64,000 nucleotides of DNA from Antedon mediterranea (GCF_964355755.1 NC_092670.1:26401795-26465794), one strand, 5' to 3'. Positions 48,800 to 59,757 are shown, counted from the first letter of the stretch. Notes: a model not told the origin generated them from the letters alone. Numbers and translations are program-made.

Positions 48800-50160
48800 G
48801 TCAAAAGATTAACTTTGAAGTATAGATGTGCAGCCAAGCTTTTTGACGATGTTTGAGCCGCGTAGCGTAAGTTATGCACGATTTAATAAATTTCTATGTC
48901 TATTTCTATAACTTTAGAACCAATAAAAATCTTTTAATGAAACTTAATAAAATTATAATTCATATCATGGATCACATTTCTATGCAGTAAAAAAGGTGTG
49001 TTCCACACGAAATTTCGCGCGCACTGGCATTTGAAAATTTAACAAATTTATTTTTGTGTTTCATATCTTCTGTAGTAGATTTCATTCATTTTGATTAACT
49101 TTTACTGCAAAATAACGGCACACATGCACGTTAAACTTTAAAAATCGTTTGCTAAAAAATGGGTAATTTAATTCAAATTTGTTAAAAAATATACCTATTT
49201 TTAATAATTAAACTCTTCAGGATGGCTGGTGACCCCCATGATTTAAATATTATTATGGAAGCTGATGAGTTATAGATATGAATTCATGTACAATCTGTAC
49301 CTACAGGACGTCACCATATGGCCACTCGAATTTTTAAAATAAATTTTTTTTTTTTCACTTTTGTATTAGTTAATCCCATTTAATAGAGGGCGCCGCGCTA
49401 ATGTGTTCCCCATTTTCTTCTAGATTTTAATATGTTCTTGCTAAATTAATTTTCTTTTACATGAGTTAAAAAATGTTTTATTTTTATTACGTCATCATAT
49501 AAAAAAATTAGAATAATGTGCGTTACTTATTTTTATCTATACAGTACAGTATGTTTTAATCTGTTATAGTTTTGGCTCTATGGAGCAAGCAAGTAGGATG
49601 AAAGGACAGGAGACGGTTTCAGAATGCTGTTAGAGAAGCCACGCTCTGATCAGAGTTTGCTTTGACGACGACGATAGCTCACCAGAATTAAAAGTGACCC
49701 ACATGATTAAAATTTATTATGGAAGCTGTTGAATTGTAGATATGAATTCATATACAAATTCTGTCTATCTGATGTCACGACGTCATCATATGACCGAAAG
49801 AGATTTTCATCACCTTCGTAAATGTTTGTCGTGTTTGAGAGCGCTAATCTTGATTTTACGTGCTTAACATTTTTCACATTTTATGAATGTAATTATGTAG
49901 ATAATTATCCTCTAAACTGTTACCTTCATGTTTCATCTTGATGATGTCATCATGTTAAAAATTGAAAAAAAAATGGGTCTCGTTATTTCTTCTATGCTAC
50001 ACTGTATATAATATATATACAGTGTATTTTCACAAATACTGTTATGCTTTATGACACAGCCATAGAATGGAATAATAATTGTTGGTGTTCATTTTAACGT
50101 ATGTGCATGCTGCATTTCCGCGGAAAACCGAACTCGTCAAAGTGACGAGTTCAAATCTAG
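48800..50160 (+). mobile_element. Helitron-like element
   Basis: The body shows the family order: GCATAACTTTGTCAAAAG, then GCGCGC-type words, GTTATAG, GATGATGTCATCATG, TGCTACACTGTATA. It ends in hairpin AACTCGTCA/TGACGAGTT (50131-50151) and CTAG (50157-50160), then T. A less AT-rich insertion sits at about 49569-49676. The 5' hairpin was not found, so the left limit is approximate. Confidence 0.75.
49569..49676. mobile_element. GC-richer insertion inside a Helitron-like element
   Basis: The family word CTGTTATAGCTC is split after TATAG and resumes at ATAGCTC, so ATAG may be a 4-bp duplication. The inserted 105 bases (GGACAGGAGACGGTTTCAG, CCACGCTCTGATCAGAG, GACGACGACG) have unlike base composition. 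One frame reads DRRRFQNAVREATL before a stop; I do not recognise it. Confidence 0.55.
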
Positions 50161-50210
50161 TTATTTTTCTCATCTTTCTGTACACTATTTTGTGTAACAA
50201 TTATAGTTAA

Positions 50211-50836
50211 AGCCCCATTCCCTACGTTTTTTAGATCTATTTTAAGATCACAAACTATATTTAATGTAAAAATAATACTATATGGTCCTATTGCGATAAC
50301 TTTTTTCGTCTTTAAACGATTAAAAATGTGAAAAATAAATCGATTCTAATAATTATAGAGGCCCGCTATAAATCCCAAAATGCATTGCGCGCGGATTGAT
50401 ATTTTTGTTTTTCACCTGTAATTCGCCCACTTTTCGATCGATCGTGAAGCCAAAACAAATGGAAGACTCCTAACTTTTCAGCGAAAATACCGGGTTTTCC
50501 CCAATTTGTATTAACGGAGTCTGGCAAAAATAGAAAGACAATTAATGCAGCAACTATACAACGTCAGGCTAGGTATATAGCTAGCGTACGATGTTCGTAC
50601 GTTATCGATGTTTACCAGCTAGGCCTACAAAACTAAGCCTAGCTAGGCTAGGCCTAAGACCGTCCACGAGAGGTCGATCGCCGCGAGCTACTTAGGTAGT
50701 GCATTGTTTCTCACTTTTTATCATAATTTACCATAAAACGTACATTTAAGACAAGGAATGACATGGTTTAATGTTTTTAAAGTGATATATATGTATTATT
50801 TTCCAAAAAACGTCCAAAATTGCAGGGAAGGGGTCT
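50211..50836 (+). mobile_element. Kolobok-like MITE, intact, 626 bp
   Basis: TTAA (50207-50210), AGCCCCATTCCCTACG, complete interior, GCAGGGAAGGGGTCT, TTAA (50837-50840). Same length as 35404-36029 and closely similar, which suggests the latest round of family spread. It lies 50 bp after the Helitron-like 3' end. No protein. Confidence 0.9.
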
Positions 50837-50840
50837 TTAA

Positions 50841-51283
50841 ATGTCAATGATCACAAAAATCTCACAATATCTTTCAAACAATTTAACTTAATCCTAATAA
50901 GCTTTTCAGCATGATCACTCATCCGTGACATCATTTATACACCATTTTGTGAAATCATATTATCAATCATATCTCCATAACTTGTCATAACATATCAATA
51001 AAATTCACTATGAGTAAACTTCAGGTGAAGGGTAAAAATATTAGCAAATAAAAACTTACGCGTTTCAAGGTCATGCACGTAAAATTGTGCGTTAACAATT
51101 TTAAAAGCTCAAAATTAGGTTTAAATCAATTTAGAGCATGAATAAGCTATTTGTGTGTTTAAAACAATTACTGCGCAAAAACATGTTTTTGTGCCGACGA
51201 TTCTTAGAAATTGTTTGATGTTGATTCTTAATAACATCACGCCTAACTAACATAGGTCGTGTAATTTCACCATCAGCATATAT
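50841..51283. other. Unassigned DNA, possibly 5' part of a Helitron-like element
   Basis: GGTCATGCACGTAAAATTGT and CTGCGCAAAAACATG are reminiscent of the GCGC-containing interiors of the Helitron-like copies. No end signature is visible. It leads directly into the large inverted repeat. Confidence 0.35.
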
Positions 51284-52095
51284 AGTCCAGTAAAATATCA
51301 CCTTCACCATTGCATAACGTTAGTAGTCAACGAGATTCTCACCGTAGGTTCTAAACATTATGTAAAGATCATTTATTGATGTTGCGTCGCGTAAAAGTTG
51401 GGATTTGTAGAGAAAATGAAGTTTTTATACGCAGTTTTTGCTTCCTTTCGTCGTGGTTTGTTTTCATCGAAAAATGACGTCATGGGGCATAAGTGAATGA
51501 CACGCCATTGTCGACATTTGCGTTCGTATTAAAAAGTGAATTTTAAATGTACGAATATGGTATTAATTATCTGTATTACATTGTATTATTATGTATCACA
51601 TATATAACAAGTCATTTTGATAAAAAATAAGTCAAATAAATATGAAAAACAAAGGAAAATTGTGATTTTTGCATGTCATCTGAAGTGACCTTCCATACAA
51701 TGTGATAGCGCCCTCTATAAGTATTGATACACTCGCACTTCAAACTGCAAGCTTTTTGTTGTTATATTCATTCATTCAGAAATACAATTTAAGGAAGGAA
51801 TCGAATCAAGGGCATTATTACTTGGTTTATTATATATTTATGATGTTTTCCCCAAAAATAATTACTAGTATGTACATTTTGCGAATTGTAGATGTACCGG
51901 CGGTATGAAATTAAAAAAAGCTGTTTACGCGGTCTGTAGCCTAACGATATAATAATAATTATATGTATAAAATAATTGTTACTTTTTTCTGATAAATCAG
52001 TATGAATATGTTTACTTAGCGCTGCTTTAAGCACCCTATTAAAAAGAAAAGAAACAAATTGATTTAAGCCTATTTTTTGTCACGTTTTCGGTAAT

Positions 52096-52880
52096 TAGTT
52101 GTCGATCTTCTTCACTCTCACTATCTGATTCGTCACTGTTCTCATCATCCGAGTTAAAGGAGTCGTTCTCAGCAATCGCTCGTTCAATTCTGTTGGAAGA
52201 ATCTCGCTTTCACACCACAAAGGCCCCAGCAAATCGTTATCGCCAACGCACCATCCGTTATTGTCTTGGGGTTTCGGCAACTCGTAAAATCGGTGTTAGT
52301 GCGAGCCTCCACAGATCCTGACTTGATAGTTCGATCATCGTGCGTTGTATATGTTGATGCAAGCATCTACGCGACGGTGGAAAGTTAGCTAATTTTTAAA
52401 TCAATGTTTTTTTAACACTGATTATTCCGGGTTTTTTTTCTTGCATTTCCTGCGAAAAAAGTCAAATCTAAGTTCATCGGTAGGCCTATGCCTTGCTTTC
52501 GAACGGAATCCATATAATAATAACAGGCACGTGAACTATTCCAGTTCCAACATTAACTCTTCTTCTCCTTTCCAACTTTCTCCTACTTTCTTGAAAACCT
52601 CTTCAAATTTTGGATATTTTTCGACAAGTTTAATGGCCTTTAATTTTCCTTTTCCCTTGAAAGCGCTGGTCGTGCTGCACTTTGTGAACGCATGCAGCCC
52701 TAGAATGGCATTACATCGACTTGGGGTGATTTCAGTGGTGGCTAAACTGGTGAGATTGGTTATTCGTCGATTCCTGCCACTGCCTGTATCGAATAGGACT
52801 TTTGCAATAATGGACGAAACAAAATGTAACAATATAAAAAAAAAACATCGCTGTCTTATATGGATCCCGATCGAAAGCAA
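52096..52880 (-). pseudogene. Captured fragment of a conserved animal gene (HAFTGCD-type protein)
   Basis: The minus strand encodes NAILGLHAFTKCSTTSAFKG then KGKLKAIKLVEKYPKFEEVF and an acidic helix. After a stop it continues FTCLLLYG and TDELRFDFFRRKC, then PPSRRCLHQHIQR, and after a frameshift DNNGWCVGDND and an acidic SDDENSDESDSESEED tail. This series matches an uncharacterised invertebrate protein family, recalled from memory, with the signature G.HAFTGCD..SAF.GKGK, then YG....ELR...F..K, LPPC...L..H..R, and P.P...GW. Here GCD is KCS. Stops and a frameshift make it non-functional. The part from YG onward lies in the left arm. Confidence 0.65.
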
Positions 52881-53196
52881 GGAGTACCGATGAACTTAGA
52901 TTTTACTTTCTTCGCAGGAAATGCAAGGAAAAAGACGGATAATCAGTGTTAAAAAACATTGATTTAGCTAACTTTCCACCGTCGCGTAGATGCTTGCATC
53001 AACATATACGACGCACGATCGAACTATCTTGGTCATGATCTGGAAGCTCGCACTAACGCCGATTTAAGAGTTGCCGAAACCCCAAGACAATAACGGATGG
53101 TGCGTTGGCGATAACGATTTGCTGGGGCCTCTTCAAACAGAATCGGATGATGAGAACAGTGACGAATCAGATAGTGAGAGCGAAGAAGACGATTAA
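52857..53196 (+). pseudogene. Second, inverted copy of the captured gene's 3' part
   Basis: The right arm encodes YGSRSKARSTDELRFYFLRR, then KCKEKDG and a stop, later PPSRRCLHQHI, NGWCVGDND, and an acidic ESDDENSDESDSESEEDD tail ending in TAA at 53194-53196. The upstream HAFTKCS part is missing because it lies only in the loop. A deletion removes about 55 bp between GLLGP-like and acidic parts compared with the left arm. Confidence 0.65.
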
Positions 53197-54003
53197 TTAC
53201 CGAAAACGTGACAAAAAGTAAGCTTAAATCAATTTGTTTCTTTTTTAAATATGGTGCTTAAAGCAGCGTTAAGTAAACATTATTATTCATACTGATCTAT
53301 CAGAAAAAAGTAACAATTATTTTATACATATAATTATTATTATATCGTTAGGCTACAGACCGCATAAACAGCTTTTTTTAATTTCATACCGCCGGTACAT
53401 CTACAATTCGCAAAATGTAGTAATTATTTTTGGGGAAAACATCATAAATATATAGTAAACCAAGTAATAATGCCCTTGATTCGATTCCTTCCTTAAATTG
53501 TATTTCTGAATGAATGAATTTATAACAACAAAAAGCTTGCAGTTTGAAGTGCGAGTGTATCAATACTTATAGAGGGCGCTATCACATTGTATGGAAGGTC
53601 ACTTCAGATGACATGCAAAAATCACAATTTTCTTTTGTTTTTCATATTTATTTGACTTATTTTTTATCAAAATGACTTGTTATATATGCGATACATAATA
53701 ATACAATGTAATACAGATAATTAATACCATATTCGTACATTTAAAATTCACTTTTTAATACGAACGCAAATGTCGACAATGGCGTGTCATTCACTTATGC
53801 CCCATGACGTCATTTTTCGATGAAAACAAACCACGACGATAGGAAGCAAAAACTGCGTATAAAAACTTCATTTTCTCCACAAATCCCAACTTTTACGCGA
53901 CGCAACATATATAAATGATCTTTACATAATGTTTAGAACCTACGGTGAGAATCTCGTTGACTACTAACGTTATGCAATGGTGAAGGTGATATTTTACTGG
54001 ACT

Positions 54004-54497
54004 AATATTTGAATATCTCACAGCTCTTCAGAATTAAAGGTGACCTTGATGATTATAATTTATTATGAAACCTGATGAAATGTAGATATGAATTAATATA
54101 AAAATTAAGCCTATCGGATGTTATGACGTTATGATATGGCCAGTTGAAGTTAAAAAGAAATTTTAGTAGTAGTTTTTCTTCTACATGCCAAATTTTCTTC
54201 CAAATCTTATATTTATTATTCTTTCGAAATTGTCATCTTCAAGTTTATTTTGATAATTTCATCTTACCAAAAAATTGGAACATGATATGTGTCCCATAAT
54301 TTCACCTATGCTACACTGTATATAGGTATACAGTGTATATATTCTATAGTCATATAATAGGCACAACTCAAGACTATACTATGCATCAGGTCATTCGTAT
54401 GTTAACGTACGTGTATGTTTAAAAAAATGTAATGATTGTCAGTAAAATTATAAAAATGATCACCTATAATTCATGAAAGTGACGAATTAAATTCTAG
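54004..54497 (+). mobile_element. Helitron-like 3' part (AATTC subtype)
   Basis: Starts right at the outer end of the large inverted repeat with CTCACAGCTCTTCAGAATTA, family-like interior (CCCATAATTTCACCTATG, CTACACTGTATATAGG), and ends with the weak hairpin AATTCATGA/TGACGAATT and CTAG (54494-54497), then T. The inverted repeat may thus be cargo of this element. Confidence 0.65.
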
Positions 54498-54835
54498 TTT
54501 TCAATTATTTTTGTTTAACAATCAGTAGTAAACATTTTATGTAACATAAATGTAGTCTGAAATGAATACATTCCTAAACTAAACTATTATAGTACTGTAC
54601 ATATTCCGGAATAGATGTGTTACTCCCTAAGGCCGTAGTGACCCACATTCCAGTAAACAAAAATTCTAATTTCCCAGCCGCTGACAAACATACTCACTAA
54701 TCAAACAATTCTTCATCTATACACACCATTCGCCAAAAATATTTAACATGAAGGAAGGATTGTTTTGACAATGATAAATTGACAGCAAAAACAAAAACAG
54801 TGTTTATTGAACAGGGCTTACTGTCTGCATTTATC
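54498..54835. other. AT-rich non-coding DNA
   Basis: Words such as ATTATAGTACTGTACATATT and GTTACTCCCTAAGG recur around 5405-5465 and 31700, suggesting an unnamed old repeat. No gene. Confidence 0.4.
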
Positions 54836-55783
54836 CAGGGGCGGTCACAGGACTATTTTAAGGGGGTTGCCCAAGAGTCCTCAGAGGGCCGTAGTGAGTT
54901 TTGCGCCATAGCCCCCCCCCCCCCTCCCATGTTAAATGACACCCCAAGATGGCCGCAAATAGTACTCTCACATGAAAAATTCACAATAGAAATGACACTC
55001 TATATCGGGCTACAGTACCAAACAGATCGTATCACGCCTGTTTTTTCCGCCGGTGAAACACAAGCAATAAACAATAGGATAACATTATTTGCGTTCAATG
55101 CGAATGTTTAGAGGAGGTCCCCCGACAAAGGTCATCATTTTTATTACAGAACTTTTAATATTCCTGCCAAATATTTTTTGCTTGTTTGGGTAGAGAGGGT
55201 TGTAAATCAAAATCATAGACTTTGACCTGATTTACCCTGCGTACTCCGAACCTGACTATGTGATGTGCTATATTTCTCCAGTATTCTTGCTCGGTGTTGT
55301 TGCGTGAAATAAAAAGTAATGGATTCCCGGCCCGCAACCTACACAACGTAACGCAAATACTTAGAAATTTGACCATTCACAAGGGATTAATTATTCGAAC
55401 TGTGTCAACTCGCTTGTGTTGCATCTAAGTCTTTAGTGGGGGAACCAAGTGCATAGATGAAATCAAATCTGCCCGGATTGCTTGTCAACGTTAGTTGCCA
55501 TGGACTTCGACCTGGTTCACAACCCCCCACAATCCATCCCCCCTACCCCGCATACTTGTTATATATGTTTTATCTGTTTTTGCGTTGTTGTGTGAAATCA
55601 AACTGCCTGTAGCGATGTTCGCAGCACTGTTGCGTTGACTGTTCCTAATTGTGATTATGCAATACAGCACTTTGCATCGATACGTCGTTGATAACAAGTT
55701 TATAAAATTGCAATTTGACGATTCGTTGTGAAGGGAACGGACGATGTGACCCCCCCCCCTCCCCCCACTGGCTGGGCCCCTGA
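54836..55783. mobile_element. Candidate hAT-like element
   Basis: Left end CAGGGGCGGTCACAGGAC, right end CCACTGGCTGGGCCCCTG. CAGGGGC ends followed by poly-G or poly-C (54912-54924 and 55750-55767) are typical of some hAT elements. I see no matching 8-bp duplication and no transposase, so this remains a candidate. Confidence 0.45.
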
Positions 55784-56083
55784 TTATGCCTAATCTTTCT
55801 ATGGCAGCGGCTCTTGTATCCATCTTCCAATTGTGTTTACAGTTGAATCATAGAGAATTGTAAAATTTAGAATATTAGTTTCACAATTACTGTGAATTAT
55901 TCATGACACTTCTAGACTATGTATGTATGTCAATAATGAATGTATTATTTTGCTTTTGGAAGGTCATTCTATCTTTATTTTATAATAATGTATTAGTTTT
56001 AGTTTTGAATAAAAAAGTATTATGTTTCAAAAATCATAATCACTCAATATTCAAAACAATGTTTTGTTCAACATCTAGCATTA

Positions 56084-56971
56084 GGGCCTGTTTCTGCTGC
56101 CACATAAATACTGGTAATTTACCCAAATTTAAGGAAAGTATGGGATAGGACTTGTTGTTGAAACAAGTTAATAAAAAAACAAAAAGAGATTGTGCAACAA
56201 CATTACCAAAAAAATAACAAAATCTAATTCGGGCAAGGAAGGAATAACTTGTCCACCATTTTAAGGAATTGAAAGGCAGGTTGGGTAAAAAAGATTAATT
56301 TTAAAGGCCAGGTGCGAGCAAAAAATTTCTATTGATCATACATTCCAATAATTATCGATCTATAGTTTCCCCTATGTTTCATAATTTTTGGGATTTTATT
56401 TCTGTTACACGAGTTTGTTGAAAATAAGCACTTTCTTATCAGTGGGGGGATAGTTCAAATTACACAGTAAAATCTCTATTCGTTTGTACACACATTTTGT
56501 AAATAGAGAGGCATTTTAAAAAGCTATGAAAAATAAACGGTGTGGTAAAAAATGTTATCAGATGACTAAATATAGGTAATATAACTTGAATATTACATTT
56601 TCATAAATATATGCTATAGCAAAAATTATCCACCGTCATTATCCATCTTTTTTCACCGTCTAGGGAGTCACCAGACATGTTATTACATTAGGTTAACTAC
56701 CTAACTACTGAAAAAAGTCTTCTTTTTTTTTGCCAAATTTTGTATTTGACCATATTAAGTGAAATTCATGTTTTTTCGTCTCGATTTCTGTTACAAATAT
56801 TTGATTTATGTACAATTAACCAAATATTAGATTTAAAATTCATGCCTGTACTTGAGCTTTAACATGACCACCCAAGATAGTACTTCTACCAGAAACGGGG
56901 TACATAAAATACCATATAAAATATACTGTATTTTATACCGTATTTTGAGGATATACAGCAGAAACAGGCCC
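56084..56971. mobile_element. Harbinger-like element with nested MITE
   Basis: Ends are GGGCCTGTTTCTGCTGC and CAGCAGAAACAGGCCC, flanked by TTA on both sides (56081-56083 and 56972-56974). The left part contains TCGGGCAAGGAAGGAATAAC then TTGTCC (SGKEGITCPPF), the Myb-domain end also seen at 19039 and 22318. The right part carries AGAAACGGGGTAC and an ATACCGTATT hairpin. A TTAA-flanked MITE is inserted at 56305-56858. Confidence 0.9.
56305..56858 (-). mobile_element. TTAA-flanked MITE, second family, nested
   Basis: Starts AGGCCAGGTGCGAGC and ends TACTTGAGCT, flanked by TTAA (56301-56304 and 56859-56862). It is the reverse complement of 27038-27579 with moderate divergence. Because it sits inside 56084-56971 it is younger than that insertion. 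Confidence 0.85.
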
Positions 56972-56974
56972 TTA

Positions 56975-57570
56975 AAGGATTTGTTATTACGTATGGCAAT
57001 ATTATTATTTAGATTAAAATTGAAATGTTGTGGGTTATGCACCCTGCACACAAAATTCAGAGACAATTATGTTACTAATTTTTTGAACAGGAACTTGCGA
57101 CTGTTCCTTTAAAGTACTCATCATGACATCAGCTTTAACGCATCTGCAATCCTCATCACCATTATGAATGCATCAAGAAGTTCTCTGCCTGCTAACATTA
57201 ATCAGGTCTTCATCATAATCTATGTGTCTACCATTAAACGTACGAATATATACTTATTTACATTTAAATCTAATGGCTATCTGCAAATAAACCTTCTAAA
57301 TATAATACATAAAACAACTAAATGAGGAAAGTCCTTGGAATAAAATAACCTAGAACTAGACAAAAAAGAATTCTCAACAAAATGACTTAATAAAGCACTT
57401 GTTTTATTTGTACTGTGAGTGTCAATTAATATTTACTAGAGTAGTTGCATTTCCTTTCATAGGGGGAAAACGAAAAAATTAATACGCCAAAATGAACAAT
57501 AATTTGATCTGAAAAAAATATAGCCGTGGAAAATCTTTTCTGCTCATGTCAACAAAAGTCATCTGATATT
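56975..57570. other. AT-rich non-coding DNA
   Basis: Nothing recognisable. Confidence 0.45.
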
Positions 57571-57887
57571 GTTTGTTTGTTTTTTTATCTTTATACTGGG
57601 TAACCTCTTCAGTCAAAGACTGATCTCCCAGAGGGCCCAGTTGGTGATCAGTGGCTGTGATGTACTAATACACCGGGGTAACCCCCTACTCGTCTCGAAA
57701 GATGTACTAGGTTCTTTAAAGTGCACACGAGCAAGATGTGTACACTGGACCTACGGTTTATAGTCCTTATCCGAGAAAACTCGTTCTACCACCAGAACCA
57801 TAGAGTGAGTGAGCCTCGAACCCCTGCCGATGTTATGGCTACGTAATTACGGTTCCACTGTCTTAACCGCTCGGCCACTCACTCACT
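57571..57887 (-). mobile_element. tRNA-derived SINE
   Basis: On the minus strand: GTGAGTGGCCGAGCGGTTAA (A-box region), then GGGGTTCGAGGCTC (B box, 57811-57824), as in Leu/Ser-type tRNAs. A body follows with GTTCTGGTGGTAGAAC, GGACTATAAACCGTAGGTCC, GTGCACTTTAAAGAACC and AGTAGGGGGTTACCCC, and a tail of AAAC repeats at 57571-57586. It would be transcribed by RNA polymerase III and copied by a LINE. The head lacks proper tRNA folding, so it is no tRNA gene. Confidence 0.85.
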
Positions 57888-58656
57888 ATCATTAGCTAGA
57901 CTGGATTTACTAAACTACTGCAGTTTTCAGAATGTGTAAAACAATCTGAGTTGATGATCCAGCCAGCTCTTTCCCTTAATACATGTTCTATTGTAACTCA
58001 TTTCTGAATTCAATATCTAATATGCATTGAAACAAAAAATTATCAATTCCAGTAAAACGTGTATTGTACATTCAGTTTCACAAATGGGTTGTGACATCGA
58101 TGAAACAATCTACAAACGAATAAAAAGTTTTAAAAATTGATTTCTGACTTAAAATTGATTTGTATCGACAGGGAGCCTAAAAATCAATAAATTAGTGGAG
58201 GCTATGTAAACTAGACATAACTAAAGAAATACAAAATAAAAATTGCAATAAAATCATAACATCCGTTCATCGCAATCATACAGAAACAATTGTATTGATT
58301 TAAAAAGTTGGTCAGGTAAATTGATGTGAGTGCTTTAAGAAAAAACCCTGCACTGATCCTTCTGCTGAAATTTATATAGAGTCTGATGCTTAACAAGTAT
58401 ATTCTTTGGCATTATATCTGAAAACTAATCATCTTAAAGTGTCTTTTTTTTTTGTGGCTAGCATTTTATTTTTCGTTTTATTCAATTTTTGTCTATAATC
58501 ATACTTAAATATGTTTGTTTGTAATTTCAATTAACCCCTGTCCTTATGATACTTATTCACTTTTATATCTTGTTTTTAATCTCTTTAGAAATTGCAAATA
58601 TATTTAAATGTGAGTTTTATATTTGTTTTATGGGCAAATATTCCACAGTATTTTTT
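57888..58656. other. AT-rich non-coding DNA
   Basis: Nothing recognisable. Confidence 0.45.
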
Positions 58657-59757
58657 TGTTACAGACGGGACATTTTTGAGAATATAATTAGACATATCTT
58701 AGAAATAAAAAAGAATACAAGATTCACAGTAGAATAAATGTATACATACATATATGGCGAATGTTAATTATGAAAGTCAAGACTGTACAAAAACCAGACA
58801 GGACAGCAAATGGACACGACTTTTGAGAAGGTTTACAAATTGTAATATTTCTCCTAATTTAAAAGAGATTTTAAAATTTGTTTTGTATTATTATGTTACC
58901 GGATAGTTATTTTAGATGACTGAATATTAATTATTAAATTTTAACTGCAAATTTATTATTAAATATAATTTATATGTCGTTACAGATGTGATATTTCTAA
59001 CGTCACGGACGGGACACGTTTGCAAAAATACAAATTTTGTAACTTGTTTATTATAGTATATTGTAATTTAATATCTTAAGAGTTGAAAATTTAGATTTAA
59101 AAAAAAACATTTAAAAAAAGATTTTCGAGCTATTCATTCAATAAAGACAAGTGACGACAAAACCCAACCGAACTCAGAAGTTAAAATTATGAATTTTGAA
59201 ATGCAAGTATGAAATTAGTAAATAAATAAATAATTTAAATAAAATACTTGATTATGAACAATTTGAACTTACTGTTAAAAAGTAACTATATTTAGGGGGA
59301 AATATGTTAACAAGATGCATGGTTTATGAAATAAAAAGGATTAAAATGATATGTCCCATCCGTAACAAAAATGTCTGACCCGTTCCTACAAAAACAAAAT
59401 TTTAAATTGTGCTATCAATACTTTTAACTGAAATGTAAAAAACACCCCAATACCACTATTAAATTTTGCGGACGGGACAATTATGAAATGTATATATGAA
59501 ATTTAATAAACGAAATATGTGTTATAAAATGATTGACTATGTACAATAGGGACATAGAGTAACTATATCTGGAAAAAAAGATTAGGATTTAAATTATGTC
59601 CCGTCTGTAACAAAAATGTCCCGTTTGTAACAATATATTTTTGAAATATATTTTCATCAAAATATAAATTTTCATAAAAGGTGTTCATAATCTAATGAGA
59701 TATAGTCCTCAGGAGAAAATGAAATATCAAGATTTTTGCACACAGGACATTTATGTA
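58657..59757. repeat. Block with repeated TGTTAC-GACGGGACA motifs
   Basis: The motif TGTTACAGACGGGACATTTT (or its complement) occurs at 58657-58678, 59003-59018, 59352-59366, 59467-59478, twice at 59597-59632, and worn near 59731-59757. The segments before 59352 and 59597 are alignable with an offset of about 245 bp (AGTAACTATATTTAGG against AGTAACTATATCTGG), so part of the block is a diverged tandem repeat. No coding sequence. Superfamily or function unknown. Confidence 0.7.

Larger units (their letters stand above)
51284..54003. repeat. 2.7-kb inverted repeat, arms about 1.2 kb
   Basis: The left arm 51284-52517 and right arm 52856-54003 are reverse complements with scattered mismatches, indels and a deletion of about 55 bp in the right arm near 53130. 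The single-copy loop is 52518-52855. Outer ends read AGTCCAGTAAAATATCACC and its complement. The arms are clearly diverged, so a single-read hairpin artefact is unlikely. The loop and inner arms carry a gene fragment (52880-52096 minus, and the shorter 52857-53196 plus). Immediately right of it lies a Helitron-like 3' end. Confidence 0.9.

Noticed and set aside
52441-52893. Longest open frame (150 codons, plus strand)
   Set aside because: It is antisense to the captured gene fragment, whose minus-strand translation carries the recognisable motifs.
54912-54928. Poly-C/poly-G runs here, at 8917 and 55750 as G-quadruplex sites
   Set aside because: Single homopolymer runs; two of them are part of a hAT-style element, and there is no independent evidence of function.
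54836-55783. Confident hAT call
   Set aside because: Ends look right, but the 8-bp duplication is absent, so it was kept only as a candidate.
57787-57887. Possible tRNA-Leu/Ser gene
   Set aside because: A and B boxes are present, but cloverleaf pairing is poor and the sequence continues into a SINE body with a tail.
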